From Fodinibacter sp963763015 (lineage in GTDB: Bacteria > Actinomycetota > Actinomycetes > Actinomycetales > Dermatophilaceae), in contig CAVXML010000002.1 in the NCBI GenBank assembly GCA_963763015.1, positions 1 through 64,000 on the forward strand: 64,000 bases of DNA, read 5' to 3'. The stretch's first letter is position 1, and each line of letters begins with the position of its first letter. Of this stretch, positions 35,700-44,049 are shown piece after piece. Made by a program: the position numbers and the translations under genes. A model generated the notes under the pieces. That model worked only from the letters and a program-made list of their open reading frames with translations, did no database searches and was not told where the DNA came from.

Positions 35700-35969
35700 A
35701 TGCTCTTCATCGCGATCATCCTGTTCGGCATGCTCGTCGGCGCCGCCGCGCAGCTCATCCTCGGACGAGCGAAGGGTGGCATCAACTGGCCGATGGCCTT
35801 CGCCACCGGTATCGGTGGGTCCTTCGTCGGCGGGCTCCTCGCCAGCCTTCTCGCCGGTGACGGGCTCGAGCTGCGGGCGAGCGGCATCATCGGTTCGATC
35901 ATCGGTGCCGTCATCCTCACCGCGGGATGGCTCTGGTGGCAGCGCCGCGGGTCCTCCGCGACCGTCTGA
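35700..35969 (+). CDS. GlsB/YeaQ/YmgE family membrane protein
   Basis: 89 residues from ATG 35700. Three hydrophobic helices carry the family signature: 'IAIILFGMLVGAAAQLILG', 'MAFATGIGGSFVGGLLASLL' and 'GIIGSIIGAVILTAGWLW'. Members are small stress-associated inner-membrane proteins. It is at the end of the two-component/lipoprotein run and faces the serine-hydrolase gene. Confidence 0.92.
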   Translation: MLFIAIILFGMLVGAAAQLILGRAKGGINWPMAFATGIGGSFVGGLLASLLAGDGLELRASGIIGSIIGAVILTAGWLWWQRRGSSATV

Positions 35970-36004
35970 CGGAGTCCCTCCGAGATCGGTGCGGGGCGGC
36001 GGCC

Positions 36005-37174
36005 CTAGCCGCCGACCGCCGGGATGACCACGTTCGCCACGAGGTTGGTCATCTGCGGGATCGCGAGTACCCGGTCGCCCACTTCGGCGGCCGTGACCAC
36101 GACCAGCCGCAGGTCCGGGACGACCTCGACGAGCTGGCCGCCGAAACCGACAGCGGCGAAGGCGGGGTGGCCTCGAGCGGTCGTCACCCACCAGTGGTAG
36201 CCGTAGGACTCGAGGACCGCGGGCGGCAGGCCGACCACGTGTGCGGTGGTCGCCTGTCGAACCCAGCTGGCGGGAACGAGCTCATGACCGTCCCACCGGC
36301 CGTCCTGCAGGTACAGCTGCCCGAGCTTGGCCATGTCGACCGCCGACATCTTCAGGCTGCAGCAGCCGAGCTCCACACCGGTGGGGTCCCGGAGCCACCC
36401 GAACGATGCCGCGTCGTAGGCCCGCCACACGCCCTCGTCACCGTCCACGGTTGCCAGGCGCGGCAGCGCTGCTCCGGTCGTGTCGATGCCGAGCGGGTCG
36501 AACAGCCGCGGGCGGGCGTAGTCCATGAGGGGCATTCCCGTTGCCTCGACGAGGATTGCGGCGAGCAGGTTGGAGGACGTGCTGGAGTAGGAGAACCGCT
36601 GGCCGGGCGGGACCACCGTGCCGTGGGCCAGGAGCTCGCGGACCCAGTCCTTGGTCGTCGGTCGGGGGTTCACCGAGCCGTCGGGCAGGTCGCCGGCCAG
36701 GCCGCCCGTCATCGTGAGCAGCTGCCGCACGGTGATGGACTGCACCGCCGGTGACATGACGTCCGCGTGGCGCGGCAGGAGGTCCACGAGCCGGTCGTCC
36801 AGGGTCAGCAGCCCTTCGTCCACGGCGATGCCGACGAGCGTGGCGGTGACGCTCTTGGTGACCGAGTGCGTGTCCATGGACGAGGACGCGCTCGCACCTC
36901 CCCTGTACCGCTGCGCGACCGGCTGTCCGTCGACCATGACCAGCACGACCCGGACCTGGCCGATCGCCGGGGAGTAGTTGTCGTCCAGGTACAGGTCGAC
37001 TGCGGCGGCCACGGCCGCAGGGTCTACCGTCCTGGATGCCGTGGAGCGAGCCGGGCGGTCGATGTCCGGGTCGGACGCCGTCCACGTGCACCCGGCGAGG
37101 AGGACCGCCAGGACTGATGACGCCACCATCCGTGGCCGGACGCGGGCCCGGGGTCCGGTGCAGGAGCGGCCCAT
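36005..37174 (-). CDS. Serine hydrolase (beta-lactamase class C/esterase family), lipoprotein
   Basis: 389 residues from ATG 37174. The N-terminus 'MVASSVLAVLLAGCTWTA' carries a lipobox (LLAGC), so the enzyme is anchored outside. Catalytic motifs: SxxK in 'DTHSVTKSV' (about residue 105) and the YxS/N element in 'FSYSSTSSN' (about 195), with 'FGGQLVEVVPDLRLVV' as the third region in place of KTG/HxG. This is the family of DD-peptidases and esterases related to AmpC. The substrate is unknown. It lies alone, convergent with the preceding cluster. Confidence 0.9.
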   Translation of the reverse strand: MGRSCTGPRARVRPRMVASSVLAVLLAGCTWTASDPDIDRPARSTASRTVDPAAVAAAVDLYLDDNYSPAIGQVRVVLVMVDGQPVAQRYRGGASASSSMDTHSVTKSVTATLVGIAVDEGLLTLDDRLVDLLPRHADVMSPAVQSITVRQLLTMTGGLAGDLPDGSVNPRPTTKDWVRELLAHGTVVPPGQRFSYSSTSSNLLAAILVEATGMPLMDYARPRLFDPLGIDTTGAALPRLATVDGDEGVWRAYDAASFGWLRDPTGVELGCCSLKMSAVDMAKLGQLYLQDGRWDGHELVPASWVRQATTAHVVGLPPAVLESYGYHWWVTTARGHPAFAAVGFGGQLVEVVPDLRLVVVTAAEVGDRVLAIPQMTNLVANVVIPAVGG

Positions 37175-37333
37175 GACTGCCTCCTCCCGCGCCAGTATGG
37201 CTTGTCCCGCGGCGGCTCCGCACGACCTCGGACTGTCCGCCTGGTTCGGCGACACCCTCGCCAACGCGGTGGCCCTGGATCCCGGCCGCGCCCCGGCATC
37301 CGTCGTGGCGTCACCCCGACATACGGTGAAGGC

Positions 37334-38344
37334 ATGGACTTCCGATACCTCGGCAACAGCGGACTGAAGATCTCAGAGATCACCTACGGCAACTGGCTCA
37401 CCCACGGCTCCCAGGTGGAGAACGACGTCGCGACCCAGTGCGTGAAGGCCGCCCTGGAGCACGGCATCAGCACGTTCGACACCGCCGACGTCTACGCGAA
37501 CACGAAGGCGGAGACAGTGCTCGGCGAGGCCCTCAAGGGCGAGCGCCGCGAGAGCCTGGAGATCTTCACCAAGGTCTACTGGCCCACGGGTCCCGGCGGC
37601 AAGAACGACACCGGCCTGTCTCGCAAGCACATCCTGGAGTCGATCGACGGCTCCCTGACTCGCCTGCAGACCGACTACGTCGACCTCTACCAGGCGCACC
37701 GCTACGACACCGAGACCCCGCTCGAGGAGACGATGCAGGCCTTCGCCGACGTCGTCCGGCAGGGCAAGGCGCTCTACATCGGCGTCAGCGAGTGGACCGC
37801 CGACCAGATCCGCGCCGGCCATGCACTCGCCCAGGACCTCGGCATCCACCTCATCTCGAGCCAGCCGCAGTACTCGATGCTGTGGCGGGTCATCGAGGGC
37901 GAGGTCGTGCCCGCCTGCGAGGAGCTCGGCATCGGGCAGATCGTGTGGAGCCCGATCGCACAGGGCGTGCTCACGGGCAAGTACCAGCCGGGGCAGCAGC
38001 CGCCGGAGGGGTCGCGCGCCGCGGACGAGAAGGGCGGCGCCGACATGATCAAGCGGTTCATGAACGACGACGTGCTCCGGCGGGTCCAGGACCTCAAGCC
38101 GGTCGCCGACGAGGCGGGGCTCACCATGGCCCAGCTCGCCGTGGCGTGGGTCCTCCAGAACCCCAACGTCTCGGCCGCCCTCGTGGGCGCCTCGCGGCCG
38201 GAGCAGGTCGGCGAGAACGTCAAGGCCGCCGGGGTGCGGCTCGAGCCCGAGCTCATGGCCCGCATCGACGAGGTCCTCGGCGACATCGTCGAGCGGGACC
38301 CCCGGAAGACCGCGGAGAACGCGCCGGAGGGTCGCGTCGCCTGA
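37334..38344 (+). CDS. Aldo/keto reductase
   Basis: 336 residues from ATG 37334. The TIM-barrel family features are 'FDTADVYANTKAETVLGEAL' (catalytic Asp and Tyr near residues 51-56), 'EIFTKVYWPTGPGG' (Lys), 'YVDLYQAHRYDTETPLEETM' (His) and the NADPH-binding 'ALVGASRPEQVGENV' near 290. It resembles the potassium-channel beta-subunit/YghZ branch. It reduces carbonyls with NADPH; the physiological substrate is unknown. A second member of the same superfamily lies at 54333-55379. Confidence 0.93.
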   Translation: MDFRYLGNSGLKISEITYGNWLTHGSQVENDVATQCVKAALEHGISTFDTADVYANTKAETVLGEALKGERRESLEIFTKVYWPTGPGGKNDTGLSRKHILESIDGSLTRLQTDYVDLYQAHRYDTETPLEETMQAFADVVRQGKALYIGVSEWTADQIRAGHALAQDLGIHLISSQPQYSMLWRVIEGEVVPACEELGIGQIVWSPIAQGVLTGKYQPGQQPPEGSRAADEKGGADMIKRFMNDDVLRRVQDLKPVADEAGLTMAQLAVAWVLQNPNVSAALVGASRPEQVGENVKAAGVRLEPELMARIDEVLGDIVERDPRKTAENAPEGRVA

Positions 38345-38371
38345 GCGCGCGTCACCGAGCGGACGGCCCTG

Positions 38372-40072
38372 TCAGCCGAGCCTGCGGGCGACGATGTCGT
38401 CGGCTGCGGTGAGCGCCTCGTCGCTGCCGCGGACGGCGTCGAGGAAGGGGTCGCGGGCCAGGCTGAGCAGCTCGGTGTCCTCGAGCGCGGTGACGGTGGC
38501 GGTGCGCGGGACGTCGCGCAGCAGGCCGATCTCCCCGAAGAACTCGCCCGGGCCTTCGTGGCGGAGGTGCTCCCCGTTCTGCGTGACCTCGACGCGGCCG
38601 CTCCGGATCACCAGGAAGCGGTCGGAGCCCTCGCCCTCGGACATGATCGTGGTGCCGGCCAGCGCCGTCTCGGGCACGAGGCTGCGGGCCAACGACTCGA
38701 TCGCGGCCTGCGGCATCGGCGCGAAGATCGGGATCCCGCGCAGGAGCTCGGTCCCCTCAGGAGGCCGCAGCGTGGCGTCGAGGCGGAGGCAGCGCGGGAG
38801 GAAGGCGATGGCGGGCACGCCGACGACGAGGGCGAGGACGGTGAGCGTCCACCGCATCCCGACCCACTCGAGGAGGAACGGGGTGACGAGGGAGCCGATG
38901 GCCATGGTGGCGATGAAGGCGCCCTCGAAGGCGCCGAACACCCGGCCCAGCACGGCATCCGGCACGAGGCGCTGGACGATCGTCGCGAAGTTGACGTCGA
39001 CGAGCGGGTTGCCGAAGCCCATGAGGATGATGGCCGCGAAGACGGTCGCGGGGGAGGGCCAGGCGACGATGAGCAGCAGCGGGAGCGACCAGAGGGCGGT
39101 CCCGAGGGCCATGTCCGTTGCCAGTCGGTTGTGGGCGGCTCGCGAGATGGCGTAGAAGCCTCCGACGATCGCGCCGACACCGAAGGCGGAGTCGATGATG
39201 CCGACCGCCTCGGGACCTCGCTCGAGGATGTCGACAGCCCACGCGACACCGAGCACGATGGTGGCGCCGGCGACGATCGTCTGCGTCGCGAGGAGCGTGC
39301 CGACGAGGAGGAGGTCACGGTTGTGCGCGATCTCGGTGAAGCCGCCTCCCAGCTCCTTGAGCATTCCGGCCTTCTCCGCGGCGGCCTCGCCCTCGCCTGA
39401 GTCCTGCGCCGCGGGCTCCGGGTCCTGGGCCACCGGGTGGATGCCTGCGACCAGCACCGCGGAGAGCGTGAAGGTCAGGGCATTCAGCACGAAGACCGTC
39501 TCGACACTCGAGGTGGCGACGAGAGCGGCGCCGATGGCCGGGCCGAGGAAGAAGGCAAGGCTCTCGATGGTGCTCGAGGCGCCGTTGGCCGCGGTGAGCT
39601 CCTCGGGCCTCGTCGTGAGCGACGGCATCCACGCCATCTGGGTGGGGCGGAAGATCTGGCCGATGAGGCCGGTCACGGTCGAGATGACGATGACGGACAG
39701 CGTCGGGGCGTCCGAGTAGACGAGGAAGGCGGCCAGCGCGATGAGCACCGCCCGGGCGATGTCCGACGAGATGAGCAGCGTCTTGCGCGGCAGGCGGTCG
39801 GCGAGCGATGCGGCGAAGGGTGTGAAGAGCGCCATGAGGACGAGGCGAACCGCGAACCACACGCCGACCAGCTTGGCCCCGCCGGCGTTGTAGGCGTAGA
39901 CGGTCACCGCGGTGGCGTAGGCCCAGTCACCGATCATCGACGCTGCGAGAGCGAGCTCCATCCGCCGCAGTGCCGGGTTGACGAAGACCGACCGGAGGGA
40001 CTGCCAGGTGTCCTGGAGCGCGCGACGCACGCCCCCCGGCACGCGCGTGGAGGTCTCGGTCTCCGCCGCCAT
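38372..40072 (-). CDS. MFS transporter fused to a cyclic-nucleotide-binding domain (copy 1)
   Basis: About 566 residues from ATG 40072 (GTG 40081 also possible). Residues about 25-430 hold twelve MFS spans ('VRLVLMALFTPFAASLADRL' with motif-A-like loop, 'NGASSTIESLAFFLGPAIGA'). Residues about 440-560 form a cNMP-binding domain: 'SRFLVIRSGRVEV'-type beta-roll and the phosphate-binding cassette 'GEFFGEIGLLRDVPRTATV' with the key Glu and Arg. The tail 'EALTAADDIVARRLG' closes the domain. The fusion suggests transport gated by cAMP or a related nucleotide. A tandem paralogue follows upstream on the same strand (130 bp apart). Confidence 0.92.
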   Translation of the reverse strand: MAAETETSTRVPGGVRRALQDTWQSLRSVFVNPALRRMELALAASMIGDWAYATAVTVYAYNAGGAKLVGVWFAVRLVLMALFTPFAASLADRLPRKTLLISSDIARAVLIALAAFLVYSDAPTLSVIVISTVTGLIGQIFRPTQMAWMPSLTTRPEELTAANGASSTIESLAFFLGPAIGAALVATSSVETVFVLNALTFTLSAVLVAGIHPVAQDPEPAAQDSGEGEAAAEKAGMLKELGGGFTEIAHNRDLLLVGTLLATQTIVAGATIVLGVAWAVDILERGPEAVGIIDSAFGVGAIVGGFYAISRAAHNRLATDMALGTALWSLPLLLIVAWPSPATVFAAIILMGFGNPLVDVNFATIVQRLVPDAVLGRVFGAFEGAFIATMAIGSLVTPFLLEWVGMRWTLTVLALVVGVPAIAFLPRCLRLDATLRPPEGTELLRGIPIFAPMPQAAIESLARSLVPETALAGTTIMSEGEGSDRFLVIRSGRVEVTQNGEHLRHEGPGEFFGEIGLLRDVPRTATVTALEDTELLSLARDPFLDAVRGSDEALTAADDIVARRLG

Positions 40073-40202
40073 TCCAGGCACCCTTCGTCTCAGGCCCGAC
40101 GCCTGCTGCGCCGAACACTCCCGTGCCGCCGCACGCGGTGTACATCGTCCGAACGGTCCGACCCTGCCGTCTCGGCACGCGGCTCGGACACGCTCGTCGT
40201 CC

Positions 40203-41915
40203 TCACCCGATCCGGCTCGTCACGATGTCGTATGCCGCGGACAGCGACTCGTTGGTCCCCCTCACCGCCCCGAGGAACTGGTCGCTGGACAGGCTGACCA
40301 GCTCGGTGTCCTCGACGGCGGTCACGGTGGCGGTCCGGGGCACCTCCCGCAGCAGGCCGATCTCGCCGAAGTACTCGCCAGGCCCCTCGTAGCGAAGGTG
40401 GGTGCCGGCCTGGGTGACCTCGACCCGCCCATGGACGATGACGAAGAAGCGATCGGCCGTTTCTCCCTCGCGGATGATGGCACTGCCCGCCGCCGCCGAC
40501 TCGGGGACCAGCCGCCGCGCGAGGATCTCGATCGACGCAGGGGCGAGCGGCCGGAACATCGGGATGGCGCCCAGCAGGTCGGTTCCGGGCGGGGCGTGCA
40601 GGGTGGCGTCCAGGCGCCGGGCCCGGGGGACGTAGCACGCGGCCGGCACCGCCACGAGGACCGCGAGCAGGGCGAGGGTGCCGCGTATCCCGATCTGGTC
40701 GAGGAGGAAGGGGGTGACCGCCGACCCGAGGGCCATGGTGCCGATGCAGGTGCCCTCGAAGGCACCGAAGACGCGACCGAGCGAACGGTCGGGCGTGAGG
40801 CGCATGGTCAGCGTGGCGTAGTTGACGTCGACCAGCGGCAGGCCGAACCCCATGATCGCCACCATCGCGAACACCGTGGCCGGTGACGGGTACGCGATGA
40901 CGAGGAGGAGCGGAAGGGCCCAGAGCAGGGTGCCGGTCACGAGGTCGAGGGCGATCGTGTTGCGTACCGACCGGGCGATGGCGACGAAGCCGCCGAGCAC
41001 CGCCCCGGCACCCAGCGTGGCGTCGATGAGCCCGACCCCCGCCGGGCCGATGCCGAGGATCTCCACGGCGAACACGACCCCGAGCACGACCATCGCCCCC
41101 GAGACGACCATCTGCACGCAGATGAGCACCATCACCATGACGAGGTCGCGGTCCCGCCAGATGGTCGAGTACCCGCTGACGATGCCGCGCCAGACACCTG
41201 CCGGTGTCTCGGGTGAGTCCGTGAAACCGTCGGGGATGTCCGAGACCTCGGGGTTGATCCTCATCACGAGGAGGGCGGCCAGCAGGAACATCACCGCCGT
41301 CACGACGAACATCGTCTCCACGCTCGTCGTGGCGACGACGAGCCCTCCGATGGCCGGCCCGATGAGGAACGCGAGGCTGTCGATCGTGCTGGAGGCGCCG
41401 TTCGCCGCGGTGAGCTGCCCGGGGTGCGACGTCAGCGATGGAAGCCAGGCCAGCTGGGCAGGGCGGAACACGCAGCCGACGAGCGGGGCGACCGTGGCCA
41501 GGACGAGGACGACCCACGCCGGTGCATCGAGGACGAGCGCTGCCACCGCGGCCGCCACGAGGCCGGCGCGGACGACCGTCGAGACGACGAGCACCGTCTT
41601 GCGCGAGATGCGGTCGACGACCGCCGACCCCAGGGGTGTCCCGACGGCGATGAGGGCCAGGCGGACGCCGGCCCAGGCGCCGACGAGCTGCGCGCCGCCC
41701 TCCCGGTAGGCCCAGACGGTCACTGCGGTCGAGTAGGCCCAGTCCCCGACCAGCGAGGCCGCGAGGGCCAGCTGGATGCGGCGGAGCGACGGGTCGGCGA
41801 ACACGGCACGCAGGGACTTCCACGTCTCCGTCAGCGCCGCACGACCGCTCCGGGAGTGGCCGCGGTCGGGGACGCTCTCGGCCGCCACGGGCACCCCTTC
41901 CGCTCCGACGGGCAC
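40203..41915 (-). CDS. MFS transporter fused to a cyclic-nucleotide-binding domain (copy 2)
   Basis: 570 residues from GTG 41915 (a GTG at 41894 has the better ribosome site). The same layout as copy 1: twelve MFS spans ('GVRLALIAVGTPLGSAVVDR', 'NGASSTIDSLAFLIGPAIGG') and a C-terminal cNMP domain with 'GEYFGEIGLLREVPRTATV'. The phosphate-binding Arg and Glu are present. The two copies share their domain junction and C-terminal sequence ('ESLSAAYDIVTSRIG'), so they arose by tandem duplication. The gene is divergent from the secreted beta-helix gene. Confidence 0.92.
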   Translation of the reverse strand: MPVGAEGVPVAAESVPDRGHSRSGRAALTETWKSLRAVFADPSLRRIQLALAASLVGDWAYSTAVTVWAYREGGAQLVGAWAGVRLALIAVGTPLGSAVVDRISRKTVLVVSTVVRAGLVAAAVAALVLDAPAWVVLVLATVAPLVGCVFRPAQLAWLPSLTSHPGQLTAANGASSTIDSLAFLIGPAIGGLVVATTSVETMFVVTAVMFLLAALLVMRINPEVSDIPDGFTDSPETPAGVWRGIVSGYSTIWRDRDLVMVMVLICVQMVVSGAMVVLGVVFAVEILGIGPAGVGLIDATLGAGAVLGGFVAIARSVRNTIALDLVTGTLLWALPLLLVIAYPSPATVFAMVAIMGFGLPLVDVNYATLTMRLTPDRSLGRVFGAFEGTCIGTMALGSAVTPFLLDQIGIRGTLALLAVLVAVPAACYVPRARRLDATLHAPPGTDLLGAIPMFRPLAPASIEILARRLVPESAAAGSAIIREGETADRFFVIVHGRVEVTQAGTHLRYEGPGEYFGEIGLLREVPRTATVTAVEDTELVSLSSDQFLGAVRGTNESLSAAYDIVTSRIG

Positions 41916-42114
41916 CTCTTCGCGGGCTGGTTGGGGCCGGCCGCCGCGTCGAGGGCCGGATCGGGCCGTCTGGTCGCAGAGTAGCGAGAAGCGTGTCGTG
42001 CCACGCGTGGATTCGTCTAACCTCGGGTGCTTCGCCTTGAGGCGGGTGGCACGCCATGGTTCGCTGGTCGGCGGAGCGACTCAGCGGCGAGTGGCTCACC
42101 GAAAGGCGGCCACC

Positions 42115-44049
42115 GTGTCCAACGCCACCCATCCCTCGTCGACCGCCAGGCCCGTGGGGGCCGCCACCCGCCTGCGGCGTCGTCGGGGGGCGCCGATCGG
42201 TCTCCGTTGCGCCTTGGCCGTGGGCCTGGCTGCGGCGACGGCCACGGCGACGCTCGCCACGGCATCCGCCGCACCGCCGGACGACCACCCGTTCGGGGCC
42301 AACGTGCTGGTGTTCGAGCCCGACATGCCGACCGCCGTGATCCAGGCGCGCGTCGACGCGATCCACGCCCAGCAGGTCAACGACGAGATGGGCGACAACC
42401 GCTGGAGTCTCCTCTTCACACCGGGCACCTACGGGTCCGCCACCGAACCGCTGCACATCAAGGTCGGGTACTACACCGAGGTGGCGGGGCTGGGCGAGGA
42501 CCCCGGGGACGTCACCATCAACGGCAAGGTCGAGGTCTACAACCGCTGTCTGGACGAGGGCGGCACGGCCAACTGCATCGCGCTGAACAACTTCTGGCGC
42601 AGCCTGTCGAACCTGACGATCGCCGTCAACGCGGCCGGGCAGGACGGATGCCGGGCGTCGGCCAACTTCTGGGCGGTGTCCCAGGCCTCCTCGATGCGTC
42701 GCGTCCGGGTGACCGGCGCGAACCTGTCGCTCATGGACTACTGCACCGCCGGCCCGCAGTTCGCGAGCGGCGGGTTCATCGCCGACTCGGACCTGCCGGT
42801 CGTCATCAACGGGTCGCAGCAGCAGTGGATCACCCGCAACAGCTCGGTGGGCCAATGGACCAACGGCGTCTGGAACCAGGTGTTCGCGGGCGTGGAGGGT
42901 GCCCCGTCGGAAGCCAGCTTCCCCAACCCGCCGTACACGACGCTCGACACCACCCCGCTGAGCCGGGAGAAGCCCTACCTCTTCCTCGACGGTGACGGTG
43001 CGTGGCAGGTCCGGGTTCCCTCAGCCGCAGTGGAGACGCGGGGGACGAGCTGGGGCGACGGACCGACCGCGGGCCGCACCCTCCCACTCTCGGACTTCTT
43101 CGTCGCGAGCCCGGCCGACTCCGCCACGACGATCAACGCCCAGCTGGCGCGCGGGAAGCACCTGCTCCTCACCCCGGGCCTCTACGACGTGGATCGCACG
43201 ATCGAGGTCCGCCGGGCGGGAGCCGTCGTCCTCGGCATGGGGCAGGCCACCCTCACCTCGGTCCGGGGTGCCACGCCCATGCACGTCACCGACCGCGCCG
43301 GAATCGTCATCGCCGGTGTGACCATCGACGCCGGGACGGTCGAGTCGGACGCGCTCATGACGGTCGGCCCGACCCTCGGGGCCGCGGCGGGTGCGCCGGG
43401 CGGGCGCTCGACGGCATCCGACCCGCTGACCCTCAGTGACGTGTACTTCCGCGTCGGCGGTCCGCACGTCGGCCGGACCGAGGTGGCCCTGGAGATCCTC
43501 AGCGACCACGTGCTCGTCGACCACACCTGGGTGTGGCGGGCCGACCACGGCATCGAGGGGTTCACCGAGGGCGTCAACGGCGACACCGACCGCTGGGAGA
43601 CCAACACCGCCCGCAACGGCCTCGTCGTCGAGGGCGACGACGTCACGGCGACGGGCCTGTTCGTCGAGCACTTCCAGGAGCACAACACGATCTGGAACGG
43701 CGAACGCGGCAGGGTCGTGCTGTACCAGAACGAGCTGCCCTACGACCCCCCGACCCAGGCGGACTGGACCCGGCCAGACGGCACCCTCGGCTACACGGGG
43801 TACCTCGTCGGCCCCGAGGTGCAGACCCACTCGCTGGCTGGTGGCGGGGTGTACGTGTTCAACCAGAACAACCCGTCGATCGTCACCGAGCGCGGTTTCG
43901 AGGTGCCGGAGCGCGCCGGGGTGCGCCTGCACCACGTGCTCACGGTGAACCTCACGGCTGGCACCATCCGCCACGTCGTCAACGACGTGGGGGACCAGGT
44001 CGACTCGACGCGGGTCGGCCAGCCGGCCTACGTCGTCGACTTCCCCTGA
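42115..44049 (+). CDS. Secreted right-handed beta-helix protein
   Basis: 644 residues from GTG 42115. An extended signal ('IGLRCALAVGLAAATATATL' to 'ASAAPPDD') precedes the mature protein. The body has pectate-lyase-like beta-helix turns: 'YTEVAGLGEDPGDVTINGKV', 'LNNFWRSLSNLTIAVNAAG', 'GIVIAGVTIDAGTVESDALM' and 'DVYFRVGGPHVGRTEVALEI'. Homologues in actinomycetes have been labelled 'adenylyl cyclase' (from memory), but no cyclase catalytic domain is visible; a carbohydrate-active function is more likely. It is divergent from the cNMP-MFS pair and overlaps the end of the SulP gene by 22 bp tail-to-tail. Confidence 0.85.
   Translation: MSNATHPSSTARPVGAATRLRRRRGAPIGLRCALAVGLAAATATATLATASAAPPDDHPFGANVLVFEPDMPTAVIQARVDAIHAQQVNDEMGDNRWSLLFTPGTYGSATEPLHIKVGYYTEVAGLGEDPGDVTINGKVEVYNRCLDEGGTANCIALNNFWRSLSNLTIAVNAAGQDGCRASANFWAVSQASSMRRVRVTGANLSLMDYCTAGPQFASGGFIADSDLPVVINGSQQQWITRNSSVGQWTNGVWNQVFAGVEGAPSEASFPNPPYTTLDTTPLSREKPYLFLDGDGAWQVRVPSAAVETRGTSWGDGPTAGRTLPLSDFFVASPADSATTINAQLARGKHLLLTPGLYDVDRTIEVRRAGAVVLGMGQATLTSVRGATPMHVTDRAGIVIAGVTIDAGTVESDALMTVGPTLGAAAGAPGGRSTASDPLTLSDVYFRVGGPHVGRTEVALEILSDHVLVDHTWVWRADHGIEGFTEGVNGDTDRWETNTARNGLVVEGDDVTATGLFVEHFQEHNTIWNGERGRVVLYQNELPYDPPTQADWTRPDGTLGYTGYLVGPEVQTHSLAGGGVYVFNQNNPSIVTERGFEVPERAGVRLHHVLTVNLTAGTIRHVVNDVGDQVDSTRVGQPAYVVDFP

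Noticed and set aside
36005..37174. Class C beta-lactamase as an antibiotic resistance gene
   Set aside because: SxxK and a Tyr motif are present but the KTG-type third motif is replaced, and the family is mostly esterases and peptidases, so resistance should not be claimed.
42027..42995. Alternative + frame inside the beta-helix gene
   Set aside because: Arg/Gly-rich without domains; the other frame carries a signal peptide and beta-helix turns.
42115..44049. Adenylyl cyclase annotation for the secreted protein
   Set aside because: No cyclase catalytic motif is visible; the sequence is a secreted beta-helix. The label is only a recollection of database naming.
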